In this document: piece after piece, positions 1-10,954 of the stretch | Numbering within the stretch: the first letter of the stretch is position 1 | Layout of the letters: each line of letters starts with the position of its first letter | DNA from: Isohypsibius dastychi | Lineage: Eukaryota; Tardigrada; Eutardigrada; Parachela; Isohypsibiidae | Assembly (NCBI GenBank): GCA_034696485.1 | Contig: JAQIWT010000665.1 | Coordinates: 1-16,519, forward strand | Reading direction: 5' to 3' | Length of the DNA: 16,519 nt | Made by a program: the position numbers and the translations under genes | The notes under the pieces: generated by a model | The model's input: the letters and a program-made list of their open reading frames with translations, nothing else | Databases searched by the model: none | What the model was told of the DNA's origin: nothing

Positions 1-27
1 ATGCCGTTCACCATTGGCCGACTGACC

Positions 28-46
28 TGGGGTCGATTGGACCCCA
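28..46. repeat. Short perfect inverted repeat (hairpin)
   Basis: TGGGGTC (28-34) is followed by a five-base spacer and then GACCCCA (40-46), a perfect 7-base stem. A related GGGGTCGA string recurs near 145. The surrounding 1-170 is richer in G+C than what follows, which may mean the edge of a dispersed repeat, but no element ends or target duplication can be seen. Confidence 0.4.
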
Positions 47-2550
47 CCTGGTAATCGGTGGAAGTGAAATGACCTGGGCAACGAAGAGTTAAATGACAAA
101 ATTAATTTACTGCGCAGATGGCACTGACCATGGGCCTCCCACGGGGGTCGACCAACTATTCCAAACAAATTATCCAATATTTATCAATCCACCATATAGA
201 TAATTCAAGGTTCAGAAATAATACAAGCACAACCCAAACTCATATATTGAGCAACAGACTGAACATAAAATAAGGAATACATTGTCGTCGGTTCGCCAAA
301 ATATTACCGGTGGGAACTTGAATGTCTTATCAGGCTTTTAGCTAGTAGATAAACTTTTATCGCAACCGGAAAGAATGTTTGATTTGTTTACTTTGAGAGT
401 GAGATTGTAAGTCGGCTGTGAAAAACGAGAACGCGACTAGTCAGAGGATCTAGTTTGTTGCTGATCAAGTCCTGCATGTGTTGCGTGTTTACCGAAAACA
501 GATGTTGCTCGATTCGCTGGAGGAACCTGCCACCACCAACACAACACATCCATCACTCACAAAACAGCATTTTTGCAATCTCAGTGAAGAATGTTTATAG
601 ATTTCGACAGTTTACATTGTCAACACATCAGAAACACCAAAAATTGCTGCCCCAGTTTCAGCGATTCAATGACCGTTCATAACACGATAAACACCGTTTA
701 CAAGGCGAATTAGCAGCCTTCCGAAAAAATTAGATTCTTGTTAGAATGATGAAAGCTTAGTGAATGTGTTTACAAACGACTGTAATTTTTTGCTCCGAGC
801 AATTTGGTGAACATATAATACGGAACGGTGTATACACAACAGTGACTGCCTTTTATCAGCTTTAAAAATTGAGTACAACGCTCTTTGCTTGACCGCCTTT
901 TCTTAGGTGGTGAACAATTATCCAGGTGTTTAATAATAACAGACTTGTTCTTGTGGTCATTAGTAGGAGTTTTTAGTCCCCTCGTTCTAGCTTAATATCC
1001 AATGTGAAACACCGAATATACATCAAAATAAAGAAAACACAGAGGGGAGTGCAGTCGAATCGTCCAGAATAAACCCAACTTAGAATTCGAATACGAATCA
1101 AACGAAATTGATTTTTGCCAAAACCTCCAAACGAAGAAAACAACATTTGGCAGACTCATCAGAAGAACGCGAAACTTAAAGAACTTAACAGTTCTCAAGA
1201 TGTCTGACGGTAGAAAACTATAGTTGCATACGAAAGCCCTATCTTGCAACACAATGTAAAATGTACATTATTTTTTTGAAAGCATAAAACCTTAACGTGA
1301 GTTTTCCAACGAAAATAGTCAGTAAACTCAGCTCAAGTCACAAAACGATGCTTCGTTCAGCAACAACTGTACCGATCGGCTTGAAACCTGATAGCTTTAT
1401 TTTACAAAATAGAAGCGACCATTACATTCATGCACTTACTTCCGGTTCGGCAATTATTTATCCATGCTATTCCACCGGAAATACAAGAGTTTCACAGACA
1501 TCCGTTTGGACAAAATACAATCCGAAAGCAACTTGAACCATAGACCGCAAGAACCAACTGTGCGGTATGCTAGGCAGAACGATATTCAGATAAAACAACA
1601 ACCAACTGGATGTCCGAACAACGCGCGCAGCCGAACTGTTGGTAATGAAAATAACTTCGGCAGTAGTTCAAAAGAACAGTTCAACGTCACGTTACATGAA
1701 ACGTTCTTTTTCTTGTAGCAAGCAATCAGTCGGCATCCCGCGGCGAAAATTACCCCTCCCAGTCAGGAAAAGTCCAAAAACTGACAGCTGCTAAGATTAA
1801 TTCTTTGCGTAAAACCTGATCAAAACCAGACTCATTAGAAACTTAGGACAAATGCCTTCTCTCTAAATTCAATCGGAACAAAAGCAGCACACTTCTTCGT
1901 TATTTTATGTGTAAGAAAAGTGCGGGATGTCCCAGCTTCAGTTTGGTTAAAACATGCAAGACAGTCAGGATTGGATTTTTCGCCTCTTTCTACTTAAACA
2001 TAAAGATTTGACATTGAGGGGGAATTAGCCAAATCAAATCGATCATCCGTCAAACTGCTGATCCGATTCGAGTATTGCACTCGTGTAAAAAACAAATGTT
2101 TCTGTCAAAATACAGGCGATCACTCCCCTATCACTCAAACGCCTTTGGGAAGTAAGGAAATTTAGCTGCAGAAGTTTTCTCACGCGACTTCTGTCAGTGG
2201 AACGGAATTCGATACACAATCTCTGCAGCCATGCACAGATAGAAATATTTTGTACACGATGCATTTCGGCAAGAAAAAAGAGCTTATTAATTATCCAGAC
2301 TAGACAGATTTGCTCGATTACTTGCGGTCAACAGAGGCTTCTAATTAACTAAGCTCGATTCGTCAACTCAACATAATTCGTTACGGAAAATGAAAGCAGG
2401 AGAGAGACTTATGACAAAACAAATGCTTTTACAGAAGGATTGGTTCATTTATACTCATATTTCCAGATAAAGCCAAGAGTTATCGCCGAAATGCCTCACT
2501 TTACCTCAAAAAAAATCGTAGTACATAAATATATAATCAGACATTAAAAT

Positions 2551-2575
2551 TATATTATATTATATTATATTATAT
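2551..2575. repeat. Pentanucleotide microsatellite (TATAT)5
   Basis: Five perfect tandem copies of TATAT lie in an A+T-rich stretch that begins with ATAAATATATAATC. It is a simple-sequence repeat, probably length-variable, with no coding role visible. Confidence 0.9.
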
Positions 2576-2873
2576 AACTGCACTTAAGAATTCCGATCTT
2601 GTCCTAATTGTGAGTTAAACAGTTTCAACGCCCAATAAAACAGTTTCAGCCCAGGTGGCCCTTGAAAGTGCGAGAATTTACTTGATATCAAAAGAGGGAA
2701 TTCCAACGCTTGATTTACTCGCTTGAATCTTTTCTCTTCTTTTCACGCTTATGGCTTTTACAAGAGGTGTGCAAATATGAAACGCAAACAAGAATTTACT
2801 CCAAACCGATAAAACAAGAGAGATACGACAGTTTACCAGCTTAACGAGAAATCTGTCACGTGGAAAGCTATTT

Positions 2874-2910
2874 CAAGAATATTAGAGCTATGAGGTCTCC
2901 AATATTCTTG
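2874..2910. repeat. Inverted repeat, 10-base arms
   Basis: CAAGAATATT (2874-2883) is the exact reverse complement of AATATTCTTG (2901-2910), separated by 17 bases. Nearly the same arm sequence is used again at 3966-3995. It could form a hairpin or be a pair of small dispersed repeats. Confidence 0.6.
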
Positions 2911-3067
2911 GCTATTTAGTGCAACATTTTGGTGGATCAAAAAAAAGAAACGCAGATGGAATATAGCAGACGATCACATCGGTCTACAAACTGTCGTTTG
3001 GAATAAAGAGCCAGCTACAGGACGAAAACAGAAATATAAGTAAATCAAGCATATGTTAAGCCAATTA

Positions 3068-3233
3068 GCCTAAAAAAAGATCCAGACAAAGGAACGAATA
3101 ATCTATTTCGAAATATCTCTAAGAGTGAATTCAACACAACATATAGATTTGCCTAAAAAAAGATCCAGACAAAGGAACGAATAATCTATTTCGAAATATC
3201 TCTAAGAGTGAATTCAACACAACATATAAATTT
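3068..3233. repeat. Tandem duplication, two 83-base units
   Basis: Unit 1 is 3068-3150 and unit 2 is 3151-3233. Both begin GCCTAAAAAAAGATCC and end in ACATATA followed by a short ATTT-type tail. They differ at one base near the end (ATAGATTT against ATAAATTT), so 82 of 83 positions match. Such identity in non-coding DNA means either a recent duplication or an assembly artefact. No open frame runs through it. Confidence 0.95.
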
Positions 3234-4016
3234 ATTAATCCAGAGAAAAATGTGGCGCAGCGGTGTACAGTATATTCAGTTCAAGGTTCTGGCAAAGTGA
3301 GCGAATAACCGTCAGTTACAAACTTCACAGTTCCAAGTCAAACTAAGCATTTCAAAAGTGCAAATTGGCGCCCTATATCTTGAATATCAAAATCAAGTGG
3401 CATGGCGCCTCGAAACACTCGGCTGCACTCAGAACCACTTTCTTCTTACCCCGTCCATGTAAACGATTCCCTCCTCGGGATAAAACCCAACTGCCGACAT
3501 CTGTCTGGAGAGTTATTAAAAGTAAATTATCCACGTCAAATACAAATCAATTAACTGGCTGGATTATGTGAAACAAAATACAGAGCCAAAAGTGAACAGT
3601 CAACTTCAACACTGGAATAAACTGACGTTCGTTTTTCCCAAACAAGCAGCATGAACTAGTTAGCCGCAGGTCAGACTTGTTCGCTGACACAGAGTAGTGG
3701 GTGGGATGAGAAATACTTTAGCTTCGAAATGCAACATTTGCCCATTGGTCAGTCACCCCTGGTGGAATCATAGTGTTATTAAATATTCAATATGCACTAT
3801 GGTGGAATGGAAACAGCTGCTCTCGGCGTGAAATTAATTTCCCGAGAAGGGCGGAGTGAAACTTCAGGTAAAAAGGAAAGCGGCGCTTTTTGTTTCTGGA
3901 TGTAACGAGAGTGATGAGAAACGAAGCAGCACATACTTTTCGGACCTCCGTGAACAACTGCTTACCCAAGAATATTGGTAGTCTAGTATTCTTGGCTTAC
4001 CCCAGTGAGGCGTATT
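3234..4016. other. No supported gene
   Basis: A 68-codon plus-strand frame (3365-3571) and a 60-codon minus-strand frame (3787-3969) are the longest here. Neither contains a recognisable motif or is flanked by a coherent splice-site pair, so I do not call them. The stretch probably lies downstream of the minus-strand gene that ends at 4017 or 4371. Confidence 0.4.
3966..3995. repeat. Inverted repeat, 9-base arms
   Basis: CCAAGAATA (3966-3974) pairs with TATTCTTGG (3987-3995) across a 12-base spacer. The arm core AAGAATA also forms the inverted repeat at 2874-2910. Sequences just outside both arms read as GGTAAGC-type donors on the minus strand, but no exon attached to them is convincing. Confidence 0.55.
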
Positions 4017-5877
4017 TCAACAGTTTCCCAGCATCGGAATGACCATAGCGTAATTTAATTCTCGATGATGACAGATTTCAATCATTTTGTAGCTTCTGTT
4101 TTCTGGATGGATTTTCTGGGCCGAAATCACAATTTGTTTTCAAATGCATTTCTTCAAAATATTAGACTGGGAACTGAAATGACAACCAAAACTGGGGAAA
4201 CTTTCGCAGCTAATCATGGTGACCGTTAGACAAAAAAAACCCTTGTGGTGCGCCCTCTATGATCTAAAAGCCACCTTGATATAACAATGATTTCACGCCA
4301 AACAATCCGATTCCGATCGAGCGTAAACAGCAGCCCGATTTAAATATTTCCAAATCCACCGCCGGTAGAGCTACGATATTTTTTCACGCTTGCGCTGAAC
4401 AGCATAAAAAGTATATTAATTCTTATGCATAATGCAAACATATTACCCACGCAATAAAATCTCCCACCAACAATCAACTCCTCAAAAACGCAGGTGAAAG
4501 AGATATTACGATTCATAAATTCTTGAAAACCATTATAGACTTTTCTGAAGCTTCAAAGAGTTATCGACTCACCCGACGATTTTGGCAGTAATTCCGTAAT
4601 AAACCAACGGCAGCCTGTTTGTATTCTCGTAATAACTGTTCATATTGCTGCTCCATCCGTCTGCAAACGATGGGAAAATGTCAGACAGTTAGCAACAAAA
4701 CGATCAAACATGGGATACTCCAGACCTGATATACAGTTGTTGCTGCTCCAACTCAAGGCGCTAAAATCAAAACCAACAACATCACACACCCAATAAACAG
4801 CGTTTTTAAATGCAGAAAAATCATCAAATTTCGAATCATCAATGTACATATATTCCACTTTGTATTTTAAATCTTCAATCTAAAAAATAAGGCGCTCAAG
4901 TTTCAAAATTCACGTTCGTGAATTAACGTCACTTCATTTCGCCTTTTCGAAGAAAAAAGATAGCCAGCCGGAAGCTGAAGCCGGACCAGCTGAATCACCA
5001 CTCAGAAAATCCCTGCATAATAATATTAGCTGATGATTCATCACTCCTCACCCCGTAAGCATCACATCCGTAAACCGGGAAACGTTCCATTAAATCTTTT
5101 TGCAGAGCTCTCAGTCGGCGCCGTTCAGCTTCCAAGAGTAAATTCGTTACCTGAAAGATGGAAGGAAGTTATAACTAGCTACCGTCACAGTCGAGGTTTG
5201 ATACGGTACTGGTCAGCGAACTTGAACGGACTATGATACTCACATCGTCACGTCCAGACAAAGCAAGCTGAAAATCTATGCTACAGTATTCAATATTAAC
5301 TATTGTGCTCCAGCGCAATCTGATACCTATTTAGTTTAGCGACTAACAAGAACAATCATAAAATATGTTCCCCAAAAGGATGGAATTACACAATTCAGTT
5401 ACCTACAATACAAATTCGACACTATCATAGTGTTAGATGAACTACACAGCAAAGAAATAGAATCAAACTGCAGCATAAGTTTTGTGAAAGAAAGAACTGA
5501 TTCATTTTCTATTAACCGGGAGGTGGGATTTTGCTTATCCCGGCTTAGTCCCTCATGCTATAGTACCTGTACATTGAAAAAGTGGCGGTCAGTACCGCAG
5601 TGTCCAACGAGCTCTGGAAAACTGACCTAGTTCTCGAGTAAATCAAACCCCACTTGCGCACATATTCCGTATCAAAGCAAGCAGACTGTTCGACCAGACA
5701 AGGTAAAACGGCAATTCGATATCTTACCTCCATCTGAACACAAAATATATCCGCACTTTGTACAGCCCTCGGAGGAAGCTGTTCTTGCGAATCCGGACCG
5801 GAAATGACATCATCGAGATCCTTAACGGTCGGAACATCGTCGGCGGACGTTGTGGATGAACCACTGGTCAGCGACAT
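4017..5877 (-). CDS. Coiled-coil protein, unrecognised; 3' exons
   Basis: I do not recognise this protein. Exons on the minus strand are 5877-5728, 4879-4859, 4760-4735 and 4660-4573. All have GT-AG borders and phases agree (0, 0, 2). Together they give about 95 residues starting MSLTSGSSTTSADD. The first half is Ser/Asp-rich. The second half is a Glu/Gln/Leu-rich heptad-like helix (LELEQQQLRMEQQYEQLLRE), a probable coiled coil for self-association or partner binding, ending in a basic CQNRR. Two last exons both join in phase 0. One is 4394-4371, adding RKREKIS and a stop. The other is 4115-4017, adding about 32 residues that end MVIPMLGNC. Codon 1 at 5877 may be internal, because the frame stays open to about 6013 without an ATG. 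These exons probably continue the upstream minus-strand exons (6029-9281). The 21-base exon with a weak AAA|gtgg donor is the least secure part. Confidence 0.6.
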
Positions 5878-6028
5878 TTGCAAGCCTCCGCGATCAAAAC
5901 ACGGCAGAAAATAATGACGGTTGTGTTCAAAATAATAATCAACAATACGAAAATAAACCGAACAGTATTTCCATTTCGTATTCCGAATTGCAAATGAGAT
6001 AAGATATGCCTGACTGGATGCTAGTCAC

Positions 6029-6059
6029 TTTCTTCGGTCGAAGAAGTTGATGATTACGC
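6029..6059 (-). CDS. Possible 31-base basic exon of the same minus-strand gene
   Basis: A strong acceptor (gtttttcttttcag on the minus strand) opens a short frame reading RNHQLLRPKK before a GTGACT donor. Its entry phase fits the donor of the exon at 8821-8696 exactly (CG plus G). Its exit phase (0) does not fit any clean acceptor in front of the exon that begins near 5877, so it may be an alternative exon or a false one. If the donor is ignored, the frame runs on to a stop about 100 bases downstream. Confidence 0.35.
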
Positions 6060-8695
6060 CTGAAAAGAAAAACAAACTTGATGAATCAGCATCCCGTCAA
6101 AATACCGACCTCATATTCTCATCCACCCATATTTCAGGATTATTTTTTTTTTAATTTCCTCCACGCAAATTCTCTAAAGTTTCCGGGAAAACGGTTAACA
6201 TGAAAAAATGTAAACTGTTACGGTCGGATAAAAAACGTCATCATTGAAGTAACCTCAGGTATTTCCTTACAAAATCTCGACGTCCACAAAAACAACTCAA
6301 AGAAAACAGAAAATATGAACGGTCCACTTAAGGTAACGGAGTAAAAAAAATCCAAACACAAAATAAACATCTTCTGTTGCCATTCTTTCCGCATCCAAAC
6401 ATCAACCGCGAACGCGTTCGTAAAAAGAACCTCTTACAGACGTTCGACAAAGCGGAGTTGTCCAGGTCGCTTTAAAATGCAACACAAATGCTCTAAATCA
6501 AGGTGATAGAACGCTACAAGATCCAACAAAGATAACGTATTAAAGATATTTCAACTGTCAATTTTTGTTGAATAGCCTTTCAGCAGCGCGGTTACAAACA
6601 GATCTGCAACTATGTGGTTAAACAGATTGTTTTTCGATGCGCGTTGATAAGAAATTAATGTCATCGCTTCTTACGCTGTTATTAATTCACTCCGAAAGTT
6701 GCTTCATAAATGTGAGAATACTGTTTATATGTTACAGCGAGCGTTTCCTATGTGGATCTTCGAACCAATGGAGATGCGACAAACTGGGCCAACTCATCTT
6801 TTGATCTTCTTCAATCAAATTTTTTCAACAGAAAAGCACATCTTTCAGGTAATAAAATAAATTTGGGGTTAAGAAGTGGCACAATTAATACGAGCAAACA
6901 CTGGTATTAGGATATGTTAACATATATCAGTTCGGCTGGATTCGGTTGGGTGATTTGATGGTTGAACAGTTTGTAATTGTTTTGTGAAACAACAGTCCTA
7001 GACGCAAACCAGATTAAAACAAACTTCATTTTTCCAAGAGGACTGACATCGTTCTGAAACGTTTTCTGATTACTAAACATCAGCCAGAATATATTACAAA
7101 TGGCTGAAAAAGATATATGATAGCATATGCCAAATAACATATCAACTACAAGTGCTTATAAATTAAATTTCGAGAAAATGTCTCAAAAACAACAGCGTTT
7201 ATCCACGTGTTTTGACCCTCTGCAAATTCATCCAGCTTTTCAAATGTACAACTGGAGTTTTGCAGTAAACTACTGTACAAAGCAGATTATTTATACGCAC
7301 GATCGCCAGTCAATAAACAGATCAACAAAAGCACAAAGACACGCGAGACGTCTTGAAACTGAAATGAACAAACCCACCAGTAAATAATTTCTGACAATAG
7401 ATCAAACAAGCAATCCTCACTGTCAAGCGCAAGATAGACAAGTGTCTTTTCGGTAACAGTCCATGGCACCCACGTCGATCAACGTAATAGTTCAAGGCTG
7501 CCCACTCCATATCCACCGGGCAAATTTATTCAAAATAATTTAAAAATAATCACACGAAATAACGCAAGGAATATCTGATGATGACAATTATTCAAAATAA
7601 TCTCAATTTGTGTGAGCTTCTCACGTTACTCAATAACTCCACCTGTTGCCTCCTAGATTCCCGGCTAGCTAGATCACAAAAAACCAACACCTCTTCAGGT
7701 AGAAACCGGTAGACATACCGATCTTCGCGGTTAACGACGTTGTGAGACGATTTCATTGGTACAGATCATATTTCATAACACACCGTTCAAAATAGAAAAC
7801 GGATTTCCCTTCACTGACTGTATTTCCTTCCATGGCCAAAACATTTCAATAAAAACGTAACTGCTCATCGAGTGATTATGATCAACTTTTAATGATTTTA
7901 AACAGCCTCACGTGAGACAGATTAACTGAGTAATGCACAAAGAAACAATGATTTCTGGCAACTCGGAATTTTCAGATTTCCGCATTCCTTTTCAGTTTTT
8001 CATTTTGATAAGAACACGTTTTCATAAACCAACTGACCTAAAAGTGATCACGCAGTCAGTCCAATTAATGAACACAAGGTATAATTACCACGAGCTACAC
8101 TGCTTGTTGTCTTTAGCCTTTTTACAGCTGATCGAATATGAAGATCCAGTTTGACTTCCACGCATTCAGACAAAGCAGCAATCACGATATTCAAACTACC
8201 AGCAAAAATGACGGAGATTTGATCTTCACCCCTTCTTATATTATTCTTCCAAAAGAAAACTATTTCAAAAATTGTTTGATTACTGTACATAATATATGCC
8301 CGGGAAAATACTGGACGAAGAAATTCCGTGGCTAAATATCGTCCTCAGTAGTGTTCCAACGCAGCAACAAACACTATTTAATACTCAGCAAAGCCAGAAA
8401 CTCAGTTTTCAAGCTCGAACTTTTACCGTAATTACTACATAATTAGAATCTACATTCTACATCGCTGCACATCGGACAAAATCGCGTTTCGGTATAAAAT
8501 GTTCTGCAGGAAACTAATTCATACGGGATTTAGATTATTAAAACTCTTGAACTGCGACAGCGTCCATAAAGTCCGGAGGTATAACGAATCGGTTTTAATG
8601 CAAAATTCAAATACAGGATTTTACAGGCTGAATGTCACCAGATTTTGCGCGAATTCATCATTGTTTCCAACGTACGAAATTTTTACTCTTCTTAC
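6060..8695 (-). other. Probable large intron, no supported exon
   Basis: About 2.6 kb between the exons at 8821-8696 and 6059-6029 or 5877. It is A+T-rich, and its open frames on both strands (up to 102 codons) show no motif. It includes a poly-T run near 6141-6152 and a 14-base direct repeat TTATTCAAAATAAT at about 7527 and 7588. One splice-flanked candidate, 6492-6438, was rejected on phase. Confidence 0.45.
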
Positions 8696-9281
8696 CGTGA
8701 AGCTTGATCGCCACCGGAAGAATACTCATAATCTGTGTCGGAGTTTATCGACTCGAAAGGCGTTGATCCGGAAACTTCCTGACCGGACGAGAGCATTGAC
8801 GCAATAACACAACAAATGCATCTGTGAACGGTCGAAAACGATTCGAGCGCAAGAAGTGAAAAACGCTCATTGGAACAACTAACCTTACACATACATTTTG
8901 TTACCCAGGTCACGATCGTTCCCTTCAGATCCTTCGATTTCCGACTGTAACAACTATTCCAGGGAAATCAGATATCCCATGTCTTTTCCTTTCCCCTTGT
9001 CTAACCTTTCACCACTTTAGGTTACGTTGCTTTCGGAAGGGAGCAGCTCCGCGTGTTTACCGACAGAGTAATCGAGGAATTGATCGCACTTTTCACAGAT
9101 TTCTTGTTGAAAGCTGTTTGGGGAAAGAGTGATCATGACCGGCGTATTGTTAATTGTAATAAGCTACAGTACTGTACTTGAGTAGATAGGTTTGTCCACT
9201 TACTGACTTGTGGTGAAATACGGAAGGCTTGAATGAAACGAAGTGCTGAATCGACGCTCGGTAGTCACGGTTGGCTGAGTC
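8696..9281 (-). CDS. Cys-containing, Ser-rich protein, unrecognised; 5' exons
   Basis: I do not recognise this protein. Four minus-strand exons form one chain: 9281-9204, 9113-9026, 8944-8889 and 8821-8696. Each has GT-AG borders and the phases match at all three junctions (2, 0, 2), which chance would rarely give. The product runs TQPTVTTERRFSTSFHSSLP, then a segment with CEKCDQFLDYSVGK, then an acidic SEIEGSEGNDRD, then a Cys cluster YVCICC, then a Ser/Asp-rich tail with SINSDTDYEYSSGG. The CxxC and CICC pairs could bind metal, but no named zinc-binding family fits. The tail looks disordered. Introns are 59-90 bases. The start codon is missing: the first exon enters in phase 2, so at least one exon lies above 9281, perhaps within 9282-9781. 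The donor at 8696 ends in phase 2 and is compatible with the 31-base exon at 6059, or directly with acceptors at 6013 or 5863 that lead into the coiled-coil exons. Confidence 0.6.
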
Positions 9282-9781
9282 CTGTGGTTGTTCCTTTCTC
9301 ATCCATAACCCTTGAAGAAATACAGCTTAATACCAACTCATACTTGCAAAAAACTTTCAACAAATTTCGAGCGAACGTAAAAAATTTTGAGTACAAGATT
9401 TCCGGAGTAAAAACACGCAAAGATATTGGAACACAAAGGCCTGTATTTGCAAAGCACTCGAACTATATTTGTAAAATTAGGAGTTGGGACACCGATAAAC
9501 CATATGAACATATTCCCTTTATGATTCAAAGCATGAGAAAATTTATCTCATGCGATCTGATTACCCGGTCTGATGACAAATGAATTTCAACGGTAGGAAA
9601 TCTTGAAACTGTTCCCAATGCAGGGCAGTGAATTAAGCTAACAAAAAAACTACTGTATTTAAAAAAAATTATTCTGCGTTGCTCAACCAACCATTCAGAA
9701 ATAGATATCTGGAGCATAAATAATCAGCAGCAAACATGGTAACCAACATCAAATGAAAATCAGAAAAACAAGTTACACAGT
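9282..9781 (-). other. Spacer between two minus-strand genes
   Basis: This should hold the 3' untranslated region of the cystine-knot gene and the first exon or promoter of the next minus-strand gene. A 116-codon plus-strand frame (9233-9583) and two 63-codon minus-strand frames have no motif. I found no exon with an ATG that splices in phase 2 to the acceptor at 9282-9283, and no clear polyadenylation signal. Confidence 0.4.
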
Positions 9782-10954
9782 TTAAGCGAATGGCCTGAGA
9801 AAAGAACTTTTATGAACAAAACATTCACAGCTGACCCGCACTTCAACGGTAACGGGCTGCCAATCCTCAACACACTCATGGTTCGTGTAGCGTTCCAGAA
9901 TTGTGATTTCCAGCTTTTTCGCTTGACAAACGCCATGAGCTGAAAATCATGAACCACTTTAGACTTCACATGTTTTTACATAGTTCTGCATGTAACGAAT
10001 CTTCCGATATACTTACGCAATTTCCCGGCGTACAAACAGCCAGTATCCTCGGAAGAACACATCACTTCGTTGATGTATCTTGGAAAGTAAGTCTCGGGTA
10101 GTTCAGTGACCACTGCACACATTTTACAAAGCCGAAGAAGTCCATTCTTTTCATCACCGCGAGTCAAGCAATACTGCCGTTTGGGTGTTCCTGGAAACGA
10201 AACTACATTACAACCGGAAGTTTATTGGGCGACAAATTTAACACACCGAAGCCGACAGCTGCTCTTACCAATCTGATCGATCTCAGCAACTTTAGCAACG
10301 TCATCCAGAGCTCTTCGATTACGGGGCAATGCGGGCGACTCGAGATCACTCGGGATGGCAGAGGTTGAGTTCGGGGCCTCCATGTTGGACGTGAACTGCC
10401 TCGGGAAGCACATACGACCAATCGACAGATCACCGCTTTTTAGAAGTTCACGGGACGCTTGGAAGTTTGCTTGTTGAAAATATTGCGATCCAAAAAATGT
10501 TGCGGCATTCATTCGAGGAACCGGAAGCGACCCACCGGACAGAGGGCGCGTCCGAACGAAATGACTACTGCCCAGAATATCCTTGACCTTCATTTCAGCT
10601 TCTTCTAAAGAACTGGACATCAACGTCGGATTAAACGATGCTCGCATCCGAAGTCGATTAAGAAGTACCGGATCACTGGAATAACCGCATGCTGGAGCAA
10701 CTCCGGGTTTTTTCTAAACAATCCTTCCGTCAAGAAACAAAGAACATAACAATAACACCAATGGCACTTACAGTCTGGCCAACCGGAACTTGATTGTTGT
10801 TTCCCACGACCATTTTTTCCAGATCTGCTCGGGAATGGACAGACTGGAAAACACTCTCTGACCCCGGTTTGATGTACAAAGAAAACGATATCTGAACAAC
10901 AAGCGGAAGTAAGATTAGGATCAGCTGAACAGTTCCCTGGCACGTTGACTGCAT
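9782..10954 (-). CDS. Secreted noggin/trunk-like cystine-knot ligand precursor
   Basis: This encodes a predicted 319-residue pre-pro-protein secreted as an extracellular ligand or antagonist. Exons are 10954-10772, 10713-10269, 10190-10017 and 9939-9782 (TAA at 9784-9782). All introns are GT-AG, 47-78 bases, and phases 0, 1, 1 match. Residues 11-25 (LILILLPLVVQISFS) form a signal-peptide core. The pro-region has an NST glycosylation site near 176. A furin site RNRR (192-195) would release a mature chain of 124 residues. The mature part has nine Cys (217, 231, 234, 254, 261, 272, 290, 305, 307). It has YFPRYINEVMC, then C at 261 and 272, a strand ending ITILER, a Trp at 294, and the terminal knot pair VSCECF. 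That order matches the noggin and trunk/PTTH group. Spaetzle (CC.C end) fits worse, and IL-17 is possible but weaker. The upstream frame is open, with another ATG at 11077, but 10954 is preferred because the hydrophobic core follows it directly. It diverges from the PCMTD gene. Receptor and choice between trunk and noggin are inference. Confidence 0.85.
10760..10770 (-). other. Strong 5' splice site of the cystine-knot gene's first intron
   Basis: The sequence CAGACT|GTAAGTGCC on the minus strand has a near-ideal donor. The matching acceptor, ATTGTTTAG before AAAAAACCCGG, lies 58 bases further on, giving an intron of about 58 bases (10771-10714) that keeps phase 0. It shows how short the introns here are. 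Confidence 0.75.

Larger units (their letters stand above)
1..3067. other. Gene-poor region, no supported coding exon
   Basis: About 3 kb of A+T-rich DNA. The open frames are under 90 codons on either strand. None shows a recognisable motif, a convincing splice-flanked exon chain, or a run of coding-like codons. It may be intergenic sequence or the inside of a large intron. The only structure I see is a small hairpin near the left edge, a TATAT microsatellite and one inverted repeat, listed separately. Short exons could be missed by eye. Confidence 0.5.

Noticed and set aside
1297-1718. Two overlapping plus-strand frames of 79 and 84 codons
   Set aside because: They are in different phases with no joining intron, no recognisable motif and near-random composition.
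6438-6492. Minus-strand 55-base exon candidate between splice-like sites
   Set aside because: Inserted after the exon at 8696 it exits in phase 0, and the next exon at 6059 then hits an immediate stop. It also does not fit the exon at 5877.
8048-8335. Overlapping plus- and minus-strand frames of 65-80 codons
   Set aside because: They lie in the probable large intron and are antisense shadows of each other. Neither has good splice borders or a motif.
9233-9583. 116-codon plus-strand frame as a gene
   Set aside because: It has no motif, no splice context and a low-complexity, Lys/Phe-rich translation. It overlaps a phase-consistent minus-strand exon (9204-9281).
9782-10190. Spaetzle or interleukin-17 identity for the cystine-knot domain
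   Set aside because: The domain lacks the CC.C ending of Spaetzle. The YFPRYINEV block and closing CEC fit noggin/trunk better than IL-17, although IL-17 is not fully excluded.
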